NCBI GenBank assembly: GCA_030549495.1
Contig: JAUIRK010000150.1
Coordinates: 310,001-374,000 of the forward strand
DNA: 64,000 nucleotides
Source of the DNA: Nectonema munidae
Taxonomy: Eukaryota; Nematomorpha; Nectonematoida; Nectonematidae
Direction: 5' to 3'
Each line of letters starts with the position of its first letter. Position 1 is the first letter of the stretch. The notes below the pieces were generated by a model. That model searched no databases. It saw only the letters and a list, made by a program, of their open reading frames with translations, and had not been told where the DNA came from. Shown one piece after another: positions 11,117 through 23,961 of the stretch. The translations under genes were made by a program, and so were the position numbers.

Positions 11117-13312
11117 ATGTCCAAAAAACGCAGATACAAAGAAAGTTTTCTAAGTTTAGGCTTTTCAGTCATATTGAACAATGGCATAGAGATGCCACAG
11201 TGCGTTATCTGCAAGAAAACACTTGCTAACGAAAGTATGAAGCCTTTCAAGCTAAAGGAGCACCTCACTAAGGTTCATTCGGAACTGGCGAGCAAAGACT
11301 TACCATACTTTAAAATCAAGGAAGACCAACTCAAACGGTCCAGAATAGATTATAAAACAGGAGTTCTTTTTCAAGCCAGCAATGTTGTCAAAGCATCATA
11401 CAAAATTTGCCTTCTCATTGCAAAACAAAAAAAGTCACACACAATAGAAGAGAAGCTCATTAAACCTTGCATGTCAGAGGCTGCAAGTCTTGTTCTTGAT
11501 CAAAAGTGCGTTAAAAAACTTAATCAAATAAGTCTTTCGAACAGCGCGGTCAAACAACGTATCAATGATATGATCTTGCTCAATTTTTGATTTATGTTCC
11601 ATTTATTTTCCAAAATCAAATTGAGGAAGACTTTCTTTTCTGCAGTCCACTTAAAAAAACAGCAACAAAGGCTAAAGATGTCATGAACTTGGTGTCTAAC
11701 TTTTTTGAAGAAGGATTTATGGCACTGGTGAAAGGTAAGAATCGTGAAGTTATAACGGCTCACTGCCTGACTCTTACTTCCTAGTTCGCTCAATGATACA
11801 TTAAAAACTGTAATCCGTATTGTGAACTATATAAAAGGAGGAGCACTCAACACTAGGCTCTTTCGCCAACTCTGCCTAGAGATGGATTCTGCTCACCAAG
11901 ACCTCCTTTTTCACACATCTGTACGCTGGCTGTCAAAGGGCGATTTTTTCGCTCGTGTCTATGAACTTTTGGATGAATTACAGATATTTTTGGCAGCCAA
12001 GGGAAAAACAGAGCTAAATAGCATTCAAATTTAATCTTGCTTACTTGGCACATGTCTTTGAAGCTTTGAACAGACTCAACTTGCAACTGCAGGGCCCGGA
12101 TACAACCATGATAATGCATACCGATGCTGCTAAAGCTTTTCTTGCCAAGTTAGCGCTTTGCGAGAGAAAAACCCAAAAAGGTCATGTAGCTTCCTTTTTG
12201 CGTTTAAACGAAATCATCGGAGTAAAACCGATTACCGAGGAGCTGCAACAAAAGATGGATGAACATTTGATACTCCTCCAAGAAGAATTCAAGCGCCATT
12301 TTCATGAAGTTGATGCGAAAGAGAGTGTTCAACTGACACTTGCACGCAATTCTTTTAGTAAAGTGTTTCCCAAACTGTGTGTCGCAAAAACTTTCGAAGT
12401 GTGTCGCGAGATTCTTTAGAAATAATAAAAAGATACAGTTATCCCTCAATCAGCACGACTTCGATTAACGCGGTTCAATTACTAAAAATTTGAAAACTTT
12501 ATGTTCTTTTAGGAGCATTAACCGAAATCAAATCCAAAAAGTGAGAAAGACTTCTCGGAATTGATGATGAAATGCGAGTTAGCTTGTCATCTTTGGACCC
12601 TCGATGGAATTAAATTTGTTCTCGAAGGCAAGCTCATTTGTCACACTGAATAAAATTTTATTGTTGCTGTTGCTTGTTCGCCCAGTTTCCTTCTGTTGCT
12701 ACTTTAATCTGTTTAATGGATTACAAGGATGATTGCAAAGGGAGAAAATACTTTATTGGAAGAAACAAGTGTCTATACTGAGTATTGTATTAGTATTTAT
12801 ATGCTTTTCAGTGGTCTCCAGGGTGTATGCAGATTCATATTAGTGAAGGTGAAATGCAGTCGGTAATTGTACTTTTCCACTTTAGGCGGCTAACTAATTG
12901 TCTAACCAATTAGTTGATAATAGCCACTTATCCTTTATCAAATGATACTGTTAATTATAATACTTCATTTAATACTTTTTTTGAAATATTTGCTTGGTCG
13001 TGTGTCGAGGAATTTTTCTATGGGAAACACTGTTTTAGTTGCAATGTAGATGATCTTCCTGATGACATCCAAGAAGAATTTTTGGAACTTATCAACCACA
13101 CTGCAGCAAAAGAAGAGGGTCAAAAACAGGTACTGCTCAATATTTCTAACTTCTGGGTTAAGATGCTACCTTCTTTTCCTAAGATTAGCAAGTTTGCTTT
13201 AAAAATACTCCTACCTTTTCCATCCACTTATCTTTGCGAAACTGGTTTTTCAATTCTTCTAGTGATAAAATCAAAAGCACGAAGCTTTGAGTCGTACAAA
13301 CCCTCGTATTGA
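11117..13312 (+). pseudogene. Broken hAT transposase (ZBED5-like)
   Basis: Several frames encode pieces of a hAT transposase in the correct order. From the ATG at 11117 there is a BED-type zinc finger (CVICKK with downstream H..VH, about residues 30-55). Pieces at 11587-11784 follow. Then comes MNYIKGGALNTRLFRQLC with LLFHTSVRWLSKG (11822-12034), which carries the conserved hAT Trp-Leu-Ser-Lys/Arg-Gly motif; then 12045-12419; and last LPFPSTYLCETGFSILL (about 13215-13260), the signature of the hAT C-terminal dimerisation region. The frames shift at least between 11590 and 11822 and near 12036. About 490 bp at 12425-12913 do not read as transposase and may be an insertion or heavily decayed. 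The element is dead; it resembles the ZBED5/GTF2IRD2 branch of hAT. Confidence 0.8.
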
Positions 13313-13689
13313 TATGCTTGTAGCAAAAAAGCAGATACATTCTTCACATTGAATATTAAAACATTACAATGCTCATTATGCGTTTTCAAAGAGTAATAAA
13401 AATTTTTTTCTTTTGTGTGATAAATCAAACATTATGGCCATTTTTATCTACTTACAATAAGAAGAATTGAAAAAAAAGATTTTACCGTAGGCTTTTTTCC
13501 AAAACACATTTTAACAGAGGACATTAATACTAAGACATTTTACTAGCAACTTCTTAATAAACAAATAAAATGAATTGAAGGTTTGTTTTCCTTTTTACAC
13601 TTTGAAAATTTATACAATACTTTATGAAATATCTATATTATATAAAAAATGTATTTTCAAAATTTTAATAATGAATGGTCATAGAGTGT
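13313..13689. other. AT-rich spacer, no gene seen
   Basis: Sequence following the hAT C terminus, with poly(A)- and T-rich tracts. A right hAT end matching 9985 was looked for and not found. Confidence 0.45.
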
Positions 13690-14779
13690 CTAGTACTGCT
13701 ACAATAGGGTAGGTCGATTTTTAAAAAAAACGTGATAATGATTTTGGACAGGTTTAGATAGTTTTAGTATATAAAAAGAAATATCTATATAAATTTATAA
13801 CACTTTACCTTTAATAACTTTTTGAGGAAACCTGTTTTAAATTTTATGAAAGTTTATATTTTCGTAGAATATGTGTTTTTTAGAAATGGTGCATATTTAA
13901 AAACAGTATAAGTGATTTTATTTGAATTGTAGTAGTTTTAAAAGTGTATTTCTTCATAGCATTCTATATAATGTCTTTTGGAAGTAAACGCAGCTCGCCA
14001 ATTTCTGCTGAGTTGTTTGCTAAGTATGTGCTTGTGTCTTGAGTCAAACCCATACACTAATTTAGAAGCTTCAGTAGTGAGTTTCACAGCTCTTTCAACA
14101 CTTTGAGAGTGTGAAGGTGATTCTGGAAGATTTAACTCAGCTCCTTGGAACAGCACATTCTCAAGATACTCGATAGAATAATCAGTCGTAAAAGCAGATT
14201 CACATATATCATCTCGAGAAAGATCAATCAGTTGTGACCAATGATCAGCTTCAACGTTTATTTCTGATATTTTCACCAGTCTTTTGTTATTTTGATTTGT
14301 TCCTCTAAAGTATTATGTTTATAATTAAAGAAAATATGAAGTTAATAAAGCTTACCTGATTGATAGAATTTGTCAATTCCTTTTTTTCTTATTTCCAAGT
14401 CTCCAGATTTTATCATTGAAAATAAAATGGTTTTAGGCAAGAGAGCAAAAGCATTATACTTTAAACTTTTAAAAACAATGTTTTCTTTGTACCTCTTTTG
14501 ATTGCTTTTTACATCTTTTTATCATATTGAAAATGTATAACTGTTGATTGTGGAATTTAGGATATCTTTTTATCTCAAACCAATTTACATCATAAACTTG
14601 AACAATGAACTTTATAATTTTTTCTAGATCTTTCTGCAAGCTACTTGGATAAGAACCTCTAGTCCATAAACACATTAATCTTATAGCTAAAGTTAACCAT
14701 CTTGAATGATTAACTGGTCCTATTTTCCAGGAAGCAAAACGTGCATTCACTTGTCCTGCTGAAATTCCAATAGCATATT

Positions 14780-15034
14780 TGTGATGATTTAAATCTTTCC
14801 TCTAAGCGCCACTAATGCACACCACAAGCAAACATCAATTAGTATATTGCTTTAAGTGAACCTTGTACAATGTACATATACACTTCACATACTCCATGTC
14901 TTTCCTAATTTGCACTCTTTCGCTTTACTGTTGATGATTTTGTAAGCTTTGCTCTTTACTCTTTTATACTTTTTAACAAGAGTGTTTTTAGGTTGTTAAA
15001 TAAATAGTATCGTTTTAATGCTTTCATCACAACA
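14780..15034 (+). repeat. Gypsy 5' LTR
   Basis: 255-bp direct repeat matching 23962-24202. It begins TG and ends CA. It contains the poly(A)-like AAATAAATAG near 15000. Confidence 0.9.
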
Positions 15035-15106
15035 CTTTTAACAACAAAATCTTTTTTTGTTTTCTTTACCTTATGTTAGGCCCATCTTCAAGCTGGGAGA
15101 CTAATA

Positions 15107-16173
15107 TTGTATCAAGGGCTAATTTGTTTGATTTTTGATGTTACCCCAGGCATTTCAAACTCACAGAGCTCGTATAAACAGTTTAAAAGGGGGTTTTCAA
15201 AGTTTTTAGAAAGTATCGATCCTCCTTTGACAGATGCAAATGATCGCTTAGAATTATTATTTAGGTATATCTCAAATGATGTTTATGATTTGGTATCGGA
15301 AGCTTCGAATTTTGAAGAAGCCATAAATCGTTTAGATAAACTATACATTAAGGAAAAGAATTCTGTGTATGCGAGGCATTTATTGATCAATCGTAATCAA
15401 AATGAATCCGAAGATATTGACACATATATATCAGAATTGCGTAAAATGATACGAGATTGTAAAGTGACTGCTGTAAGTGCTGAAGAGCATCAGAATATTT
15501 TGATTTTAGACTCTTTTGTGACAGGACTTAGAGATCACTCTATTAGAACCAGGATACTAGAATCCAACTTTACGTTGGACGAGGCAATAAGTTTAGTCAG
15601 GTCCCTAGGATTTGCAAAAAAGGATTCACTTTCATATAATTCATTTTCACATACGTCGCCTATAAATGTAGATAATGCTGATACACAGTCTTCTTCAAAT
15701 GAGGAGGGAACTAAAACTTCTAGTTCGGCATTAACAAAAAAATGTTTCAAATGTGGCAACAATTTACATTTCAACAAGTCATGCCCAGCCCGTTTTGTTA
15801 GATGTCATTCCTGTGGTAGAGTAGGACACTTCTCAAAAATGCGTTTTTCTAAAAAAAAAAAAGACAATTTTAAGTTTAATGCAAACACTAAATCTGCCAC
15901 TATGTTAGGGGTAAGAAACGAGCACTTATGTAGTTGTAAGTTATCGCTATTTATCAAAACAATTTTAATAATGGACAAACATTTAAGAGCTTTTGTTGAT
16001 ACGGGTTCAGCTTTATCTTTTATGGACGAGAATATAAGTTTTGCTTTGAAATTACATGTCAAACACTGTAAAGAGTTTGTTGTAGAATTAGCACAGAAGT
16101 CTCGTTTCAGGATAAACTCTTTTGTTACTACTAACATAGTATTGGAAGGTAGGGTTTATAATGATGTAAAACT
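15107..16173 (+). pseudogene. Gypsy gag and protease part (fossil)
   Basis: The gag region carries two zinc-knuckle-like motifs (CFKCGNNLHFNKSC and CHSCGRVGHFSKM, near 15740-15840), followed by an aspartic protease site in AFVDTGSALSF near 15990. Capsid-like sequence precedes the knuckles. The reading frame runs into the inserted Merlin terminal repeat, so the last dozen codons before the stop at 16216 are not gypsy sequence. Confidence 0.85.
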
Positions 16174-18501
16174 GGTAATGTTGCACTATCCGTGCATTGA
16201 TGAAAAGCAATTTTAATAGGAAAGAAGTTGTCCAATGATATAATGCTTTCATATGTCAATCTTTTCTTTAATGCGATTATAGCTTGAGTATCGCACTATA
16301 CGTGCATTGTAGCAAATACAGTCTATGCCTGCCTCCATAATACGAGTATATCTACATGATACACATATAGTGCGATGTAACGTGTCTATGCATAATGCTG
16401 TGATGAAGAGATGATGAGCTGTGTGAGACAGGGACGCTCTCTTATACTATATGGCTTACCAACACAAATCTTTTTATATTCATCATACACACTTGCGTTA
16501 AGTTTTTTATTTTGCTTTAGCTATCACATCTATAAAAAACGTCAATAAATTTTCAAAAAATAACAAGAAAAAGAATCTCCCACTCTAGTAGAAACTAGGG
16601 TAATTCCTAAAAAAAATTTTTGATACCATGTCAGAAAGGTGAGTTTTTAGGCCTAAATAAAGATTTTATTAAACTTTTTAAAAAAACCTCGCGCTCCTAC
16701 TCATTAAAATTATAGAAAATCACTAAAAATTAAACTATAAAAAAGCGTAGCTTTTACAAGAAAATAGTTTTCCAAAAAGTATTAATAAGAATTTATTATT
16801 AAGGAAATAAAAAATAGAAAATAAATATTTAAAATAATTTCATCTTAAAAAATTTATATTAAATCTTTAAATTAATAATTTTAAATTAATCTATTTTCGG
16901 CAAAATTCAACCATTTAATAATTTTATTATTAAAAAAATAAAAAGATCATGGTAATGGAAAATTTTTAATAGCTATAATAAATTTTGAGAAAAAGATCAA
17001 CATTGAAGAAAGCATTACCCACAAATTCGTCCAAATACGATGAGAATAGTGCACTCAAAGTTCCGAATTGTCTTCTCAACTTCTTTTCACCCTCATCCAC
17101 ATATTTTCTATGTTTTGAGTGTGGATTATTGGATTATCAGGAGAAACAAAGTTTCTCTCGTATGACAACCCAATGATCATACCATCCATTATTTATTCTT
17201 TCTATATTCGAATATGCAGACCATCCATCGCTTACAATAATCGTTCCGGGTAAAGTATACTTAACAATTTCTCTAAAAGTGTTTCCTCTCGTCTATCAGG
17301 AACTTCCACCATAAAGCATTTCTTAGACCCACGCTCAATTGAAAACCCAATGTCCTTCACGATACGTGCCACGATGGTATTTCCTGTGGAAAACTTGGTT
17401 TCATCGATCTTCACAATTTTTTGAGAAAAATCTTCATTGAAGCCACCAATGCATATTTCATTGTCGTGACCCAATTGGAACAGACTTGTCTACAGTAATT
17501 GCTCCAATCTACACCACTATGAGTACTAGTGTTTAAACTACTTTCATGTAAAATACTTTTCAGAGCATAATCTTTAGTCCAGCCATAAATGAAAAGTAGA
17601 GCTTTTTTCAAATCGAAATTGCAGTTGTAGAAAAAGGAGTCAGTTCTAACAGACTTTCTTTTTTGCAAACACCACAAAACCACTGAAAACCATCTTTCAC
17701 ATCCTTTCGTTTAATAAGATTCATGTGTGACCACATGAGCATGTTGCTACATTTTTAATCAGCCATGTTAGCCATCCATTTTAGAACTCCCATTGTTGTT
17801 ATTTGAATTAAGAGCATAGATAAGGAAAATAATTCCAAGATTCTCTCTCTATGGCATCATAGAAGCCAAATCCTGAGTGATAGAAATCATTTGAAAGAAA
17901 AGAGTACAAGAAAACAAACTTTTGAAATGAAAACAGTGAATGAGAGGGCATTTCACAAATGTTATTGCGTCTTGAAAATTCAATAACTCTTGATTAAAAT
18001 TTCAGCACAAATTTAATATTGTCTTATCACTTCCTCTTTTTAAATATCGTCCATGTTGCACTATGCCTGTATTGTCCATAATACTGGTCTTCAATTTGTA
18101 TGTGTGTGTATGTGTATAGTAGTGAAGAGAAAGAAACACAGAGTGTGTTGCTCTTTATATGCGCATCATCTTTCTTAAAACACATCACCCTCTACATTGT
18201 TTTTTTGTTTAGTTGTAGAGTCTACAACATTATAAGACACGTTACATCGCACTATATGTGTATCATGTAGATATACTCGTATTATGGAGGCAGGCATAGA
18301 CTGTATTTGCTACAATGCACGTATAGTGCGATACTCAGCTATACAGACATATACTGTATTTGCTACAATGCACGTATACTGCGATACTCAAGCTATAATC
18401 GCATTCAAGAAAAGATTGACATATGAAAGCATTATATCATTGGACAACTTCTTTCCTATTAAAATTGCTTTTCATCAATGCACGGATAGTGCAACATTAC
18501 C
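16174..18501 (-). mobile_element. Merlin DNA transposon inserted in gypsy
   Basis: Element of 2328 bp flanked by an 8-bp duplication GTAAAACT (16166-16173 and 18502-18509). Terminal inverted repeats begin GGTAATGTTGCACTATCCG and extend about 215 bp on the left (to about 16389) and about 265 bp on the right (from about 18236). The right repeat is longer because a segment around CTGTATTTGCTACAATGCAC is duplicated in tandem. The transposase lies on the minus strand. An 8-bp duplication fits Merlin. Confidence 0.9.
16981..17690 (-). pseudogene. Merlin (IS1016/ISXO2-like) transposase
   Basis: Minus-strand pieces give a DDE transposase of the Merlin family. First is an N-terminal region with CNFDLKKALLFIYGW and YCRQVCSNW. 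The first Asp lies in IVKIDETKFS (codon 17403-17405), followed by the family motif KCFMVEVPDRREETLL. The second Asp is in SDGWSAY (17227-17229) and the final Glu in HTQNIENMW (17106-17108), followed by a YLDEF-like tail. All three catalytic residues and the spacing (about 58 and 40 residues) are kept. The reading frame shifts at least twice: after EKLLS near 17265 and near 17080, after WMRVKR. The upstream start is not clear. The element is therefore probably inactive, although its ends look whole. Confidence 0.8.
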
Positions 18502-19331
18502 GTAAAACTATATTTGATGCAAAATTTAGTTTGTGATGTAATTCTTAGAGAAGACTTTCAGGCAAAACATAAAAGCATTATAATCGAATTTGGGGGACCC
18601 TTAGACTCATTAAAGCTATGCTCATTAAAACCACTCAAAGTTCCTTACCCTCAACTTTTTCCTCATTTATCTGAGAAATGTAAACCCATAGCTGTGAAGT
18701 CTAGGTTTCATTCAAGTCAGGATAAAAGGTTTATTGCACAAGTTAGTAATTTGCTTGAAAAAAAGGTAATCCGCCCTAGTAATAGTCCTTGGCGCGCTCA
18801 AGTTTTAGTAGTGCGAAATAAACTGGATAAGCCACGCATGTGCGTTGATTATAGCCAAACAGTTAACAAATACTGTGATTTAGATGCATACCCCCTGCCT
18901 CGTGTTGATGATCTAGTGCAACGTGTTTGTTTATAAAACATGTATGATGATCGCATAGAAGGAATGCAGACTTTCGAATCAATCAAACATCATGCCAAGC
19001 TGCTCTGAAATTCCTATCGCATTTTTCCTATCGAACATATTTTACAGACGATGCGTGAGAGCTATATAATAATAATCCATTGCTTCAATATGCACACAAT
19101 AAGTAAGCAATATTTATCACAGTGTCTCCTCTGTAGTATTTGCAAACACATGTTGATGATCCACTAGATTTTTTCATCTTCTGTCACAGTGATTCTATTT
19201 CTCTTTCTCTCTCCTCTGTTTTTCTCTTCCGCTTTCTCTGCTAAAACTCAATCATTCACTCAACTCTCTTATTTCATTCAAGCCCTCTTCTCTTGTTAAG
19301 TCTCCTATCTCATTCAGCTTTCTTTTCTCCA

Positions 19332-19510
19332 GTGACGTAGTAGGTGGGGCATGATGGCCCACACTCCTATTACCATGGTGCCCCATGCATCTTATGCATA
19401 TCAGTTTTTGAAAATTTCTCCAATGAAAGGATCAAGAAAGTATACAAAATGTTGCTCGTTTTTTGTTTTAAAATTGTGCCCTTCATCAACTTTTTTTGAC
19501 TACACCACTG
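19332..19510. mobile_element. Possible short hAT-like element
   Basis: CAGTGACGTAGTAGG at the left faces, inverted, CAGTGGTGTAGTCAA at the right. Flanks CTTTTCTC and CTTCTGTC could be a decayed 8-bp target duplication. The interior contains GGGGC/GCCCC-rich sequence and no coding frame. The evidence is weak because the inverted repeat is short and imperfect. Confidence 0.35.
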
Positions 19511-21085
19511 CTTCTGTCTAATTTGCATTTAGAGTTTAATTAAAATAGTTTTCAATCGTTACTATTTTATATCAATGAATATTGTTAGCTCGCTAAGAAC
19601 TTTTCAACAAAAGTCACTTAATCTTTATCACTACGTTTGCAACATTTTGTAACGTTTGAAAACTTTAATTTTTTCAACTCAAGAAATTTTTTTCAATACT
19701 TATTTTGGAATGAATATTTTGACTATCTATTCAGTTTAAAAGAAGAATACTCTATTTGTTAATATTTGAGAGAGATATTTTTATAATGTTCGTTCGATAT
19801 TCAGATTCGAATAACACTGTATAATCAAATCACTTTTTTTAAGAAAATTTGTTGATTATTATATAAAATATAATATCGAAAAAAATGTTTCAGTTGTTAA
19901 AAATGTACTTGATCTATTTATGACAGTTCAGAATTTTATTTGTAGAAAATATTCAAAAAACAATGATTTTCTTTTCTCGTATATTTGATTTATGTTAGTT
20001 TGGTCCTCACATTTGCCCCATTATTTTCATAAGACATTTTGTTTCTGAAATTCGCCCGTTATTTTCATAAGAATTTTGTCTCATGGACAATTCTAAAAAA
20101 TTAAGAGATAAATTGATTGATTTGAAATAATTTAATAGAGATAAAATAAAAAGAATATAATTTTTTTTAATAATTTTAAATATAATAAGAAAGATGGATG
20201 ATACTAATAGTATGAACAATTTGTCAGGGGGGAAATGTCTGTCGATTATTTAAATAATTTTTTAATTATAAGGGCTAGCTACTTTAACGTTGGTTTTGCT
20301 GCTTATAAAAACTTAAAATATCAAATAAACTTCATTCTTTATGCTCCTATTATTTTGAAATTATTCTGAAAAGACTCCCATTTTAAAATAGTGAAATTTG
20401 CTTTATTAGTTTATTTTGTTTCTTTCTCTCTTATGTTAATTATGTAGAAATTTTTTAATTTTGAGTGGTGTAGTGGATGTATTTTCATTGACCACACTGT
20501 GTACCTTATGTCAAACTATGAACAAATTTGTATCGATGAGGAATCGAATCTAGAGGTTGTGTATGTCCATCATCTCAACCAACTGCATCACCATAGATAG
20601 AGTATGTGTAGGGGATATAAATTAGTTTTCAAAAACTTTAGTTATGACTAAAATTTTTTAGTTTTTGTTGAAGCTCTATAACTTTTTCTGATAGACTTTT
20701 TTTCCTTAAAAGTTATAACAGGCAAATTATCATTGCAAAATGTTAAGTTATTTTACTTTTTGTAGCTTGTATAATGAAATAATGCGATCTTAATTTTTTG
20801 TTTTATTTTTGTTTGCACAATTATAACTTCGTTTTATACCCCTGCCCCTGAATCAATCACATTTTTTCATATAAACATCACAGGTTGTCTAGTAGACTCT
20901 TTGTCTTTAGACTACATTCACTGATATAAAACTATCCAACCTTCAGTTATTTGTTTTCTCTATGAATCAAATATCCTTTCATCAATTCCTGTAATGTGCC
21001 TCGTAGACTACTTCATTTTTCAAATGAAAAACCCTATTCCACCTCCTAACATTTTTGGATTTTTTTAAACTAGTGTATATTCGAT

Positions 21086-21663
21086 GGTTGTAGGTAAAAA
21101 TCCCCAATTAAAAAGTAGGAAAAAATGCCCCTAATTTTTGATTTTCAGGATTTTATATAATTATATAAATATTTTTATTTGGTACCGTTTTGAAAGGTTT
21201 GAAGTCTTTATAAAGTTCTTGAAAACAATAGCAAAGGTGCATATTTGTTGGAATGTGTTCTTAAAATCAGTTAAAATACAAATTATATTTAGAAAGTGTT
21301 CTGATACACACAAAGTCCAAAAATATTTGCTGTTTTATAAAAAAAATTTTTGTATTTAAAAAATTGTCGTATGCTGAGTTTTTAGTTTACTTTAATTAAA
21401 TTTTAAATGTTTTAAATGAAAAGTTAACTTTTTTTTTACAAAAAATCTTTATTTGACATATCTTTTTTAAAAATTTTAATTAATAATTTTTTGAAATTTT
21501 TTGTGTTGGGGCATTTTTTCCTAATTTAAATTGGGGCATTTTTACTGGGGGCATTTTTTTCCTACTTTTTAATTGGGGCATTTTTTCTTACTTTTTAATT
21601 GGAGGCATTTTTTCCTACTTTTTAATTGGGGGCATTTTTTCCGGGGGCATTTTTTCTGCGCAC
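21086..21663. mobile_element. Short MULE-like element with 10-bp duplication
   Basis: A 578-bp insertion flanked by the 10-bp direct repeat TATATTCGAT (21076-21085 and 21664-21673). The other copy of the host repeat, near 47680, lacks it. The termini are imperfect inverted repeats (GGTTGTAGGTAAAAATCCCC against GTGCGCAGAAAAAATGCCCC). Just inside, a 30-bp perfect inverted match runs from CCCCAATTAAAAAGTAGG at 21108. The right end carries about four tandem units of GGGGCATTTTTTCCTAC. The duplication size and subterminal repeats suggest Mutator-like ends. It is non-coding. Confidence 0.7.
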
Positions 21664-23961
21664 TATATTCGATATGCAAATTTAATTAAAATATTTTCGC
21701 TGGAAGTATAGTATTTAAATTCACTAATTTTGTAAAAAAAATATAATGTAGTCTTATAAATTTAGGACTTTAGGGTATGCCTAATACACTCTATTTTAAA
21801 GGATATTTGGTCTCCCGTGGTATTTCCAGACCACTAATTTTGAAAATTGCAAGAAAAAATTTCGCCCCCCCCCCCCAATAATTTTGAGGATGTGCGCCCC
21901 TGTTTTGAAGGTAGCGGAGGGCTTTATGAGTTTAATCGCATACCTTTTGGTTTAACTAACGCTGTAGCTGTATTTTCACGCTTAATGAAGTCAATTATAT
22001 CTGATAATAAATGTACAGGAGTAAAAACCTACCTTGATGACATTACGGGATGCGAAAGAACAAAAGAAGAACATGATTCTAACTTAGCAAAATTTTTAGC
22101 TGTTGTAAAAAAATATGGAATCACTTTAAATGAGAAGAAGTGTGTGTTTTAAACTGAAAAAATAAAGTTATTGGGGTATGAAATAAAATCCGGAACGCTA
22201 TCACCTGACCCAGAAAGAATTAAGCCCTTGATGGAACTGCCAATACCCAATAATAAAAGAGAGTTAGAGCGCGTTCAAGGATTGTTTGCTTACTATGCCA
22301 AGTTCATCCCACACTATTCAGACAGTATTAGACTGCACCCTATTTCCATTAAATACTGAGCAGACTAAAGCATTTGAAAATTTAAAAGAGCGTTTGTCTA
22401 AATCTTGTTTACGTTCTCTATCTGAAGAAGATGGTAATTTTACAGTGGAAACAGATGCGTCAGACACAGCTATTTCAGCGATCTTGTGTCAAAACGGAAG
22501 ACCCGTTGCTTACCATTCTAGAACATTTAAGACTCATGAAAAACATTATCCGTGTATAGAAAAAGAGGCTCTGGCTATTGTAGACTCTATTTCGAAGTGG
22601 AAACACATTTTAATGGGACAGTTTTTTTACAATAATTACCGATCAAAAACCAGTTTCGTTCTTGATGAATCCCAAAAAGTGTTTAAGTAAAATAAAAAAT
22701 GACAAATTCGTGAGGTGGAGGCTTGAACTTTCCCAATTTCATTATAAAATAGAATACAGGCCAGGGAAAAATAATATAGCAGCAGATGTATTTTCACGTG
22801 TTTCTTGCATTAGATCGAATAAACTAGAAGAGCTACATAAAAGTCTTTCTCATCCTGGAGTTACTAGACTCTTTCACTATGTTAAAATTAAAAACTTAGC
22901 ATATTCTCTCCAAGAAGTCAGAGAGGTTGTCAATAAGTGCTCTATCTGTTCAGAAATAAAGCCTAGTTTTTCTACTTTGATAAAAGCGACTGAGCCTTTT
23001 CAAAGATTATCCATTGATTTCAAAGGACCACTACCATCTGTTTCTCTAAATAAGTACATTTTTACTGTAGTGGATGAGTTTAGTCGGTTTTTATGGGCTT
23101 TTCCCTGCAAAAATAACGATACAGCTAGTGCAAAAGAGCATTTGTTTAGCATTTTTACAATTTTTGGGTTACCTCACACCATTCATTCAGATAGAGGTAC
23201 ACACTTTACGTCCAGGAACTTTGAAACATGGCTCAAATCTCATGGAATAGTTCCTTCACATACTATGCCTTACCATCCCACGTCAAATGCTCAATGCGAG
23301 AGGTACACTAGTTTTATTTGGAGATCTTTGTGCTTATGGTGTAGAAATGACGGGTTGCCTTTCAACAGGTGGGAGGAGATACTCCAGAAAGTCTTACATT
23401 CACAGAGGTCTTTATTGTGCGTTTCCACAAACGAAACGCCACATGAACGCTTATTTAAATTTCGACGTAGAACATCTAGTGGGGTAGCTTTTCCTAATTG
23501 GTTGTTGAATCCAGGGCCTGTTTATTTAAAAAAACACACCGCGCTTTCGAAGTACGAATCTCCAGTAGAAGAAGTTGACCTGATAGAGGCTAACCAAAAC
23601 TATGCACTTGTCCGTAAGTTGGATGGTAGAGAAACTTGTGTTTCCCTCCACGACTTAGCACCAAAAGGGTGTAGTGATGTAGGCATGAAAAACGATAACT
23701 CTCTCAATTGTGAGCAAAGGGAAGAAAGCAAAACGGCATCATCAGCACTGGAAAGCGGAACTACAACTTCTGCTCCAGAAGCAAATTCTGGAATGCAAGA
23801 AAGTCAAGTTCGGGAAAACAAAGAATTTGAAGAAACACCGAACGATGCTCCTAAAGTCGAAGATCCTCCAAAACTGCAACAACAACTCAGAAGATCGGAA
23901 AGAATCAAACACCCTCCTGAAAGATTCCATTTCTAACAAAAACAAACAAGAAGGGGAAGAG

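Larger units (their letters stand above)
18930..21905. repeat. Repeat copy A, inserted in gypsy RT
   Basis: Non-coding insertion into the gypsy copy. From about 19897 to its right edge (GATGTGCGCCCCTGTTT) it is homologous to 45458-47914, in the same orientation. Shared landmarks are ATTATTTTCATAAGACA, AACAAATTTGTATCGATGAG and GGTATTTCCAGACCACTAAT. The first 960 bp have no match in the other copy; they include a pyrimidine-rich stretch. No coding capacity was seen. The family was not recognised. Confidence 0.75.
18510..23936 (+). pseudogene. Gypsy pol region: RT, RNase H, integrase (fossil)
   Basis: RT is recognised by KVPYPQLFPH, VIRPSNSPWRAQVLVVR, CVDYSQTVNKY and DAYPLPRVDDLV, then after the 3-kb insertion by LYEFNRIPFGLTNA and TYLDDITG. 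RNase H has VETDASDTAISAILC and KEALAIVDSISKWKHIL. Integrase has LSIDFKGPLPS, HSDRGTHFTS and HPTSNAQCERY, covering the three acidic positions of the integrase core. A low-complexity, charged C-terminal tail ends before the 3' LTR. The region is a fossil, split and with a small number of breaks. Confidence 0.85.

Noticed and set aside
13313-13690. Right end of the hAT element at 9985
   Set aside because: No sequence ending in AACCCCTG or a close variant was found.
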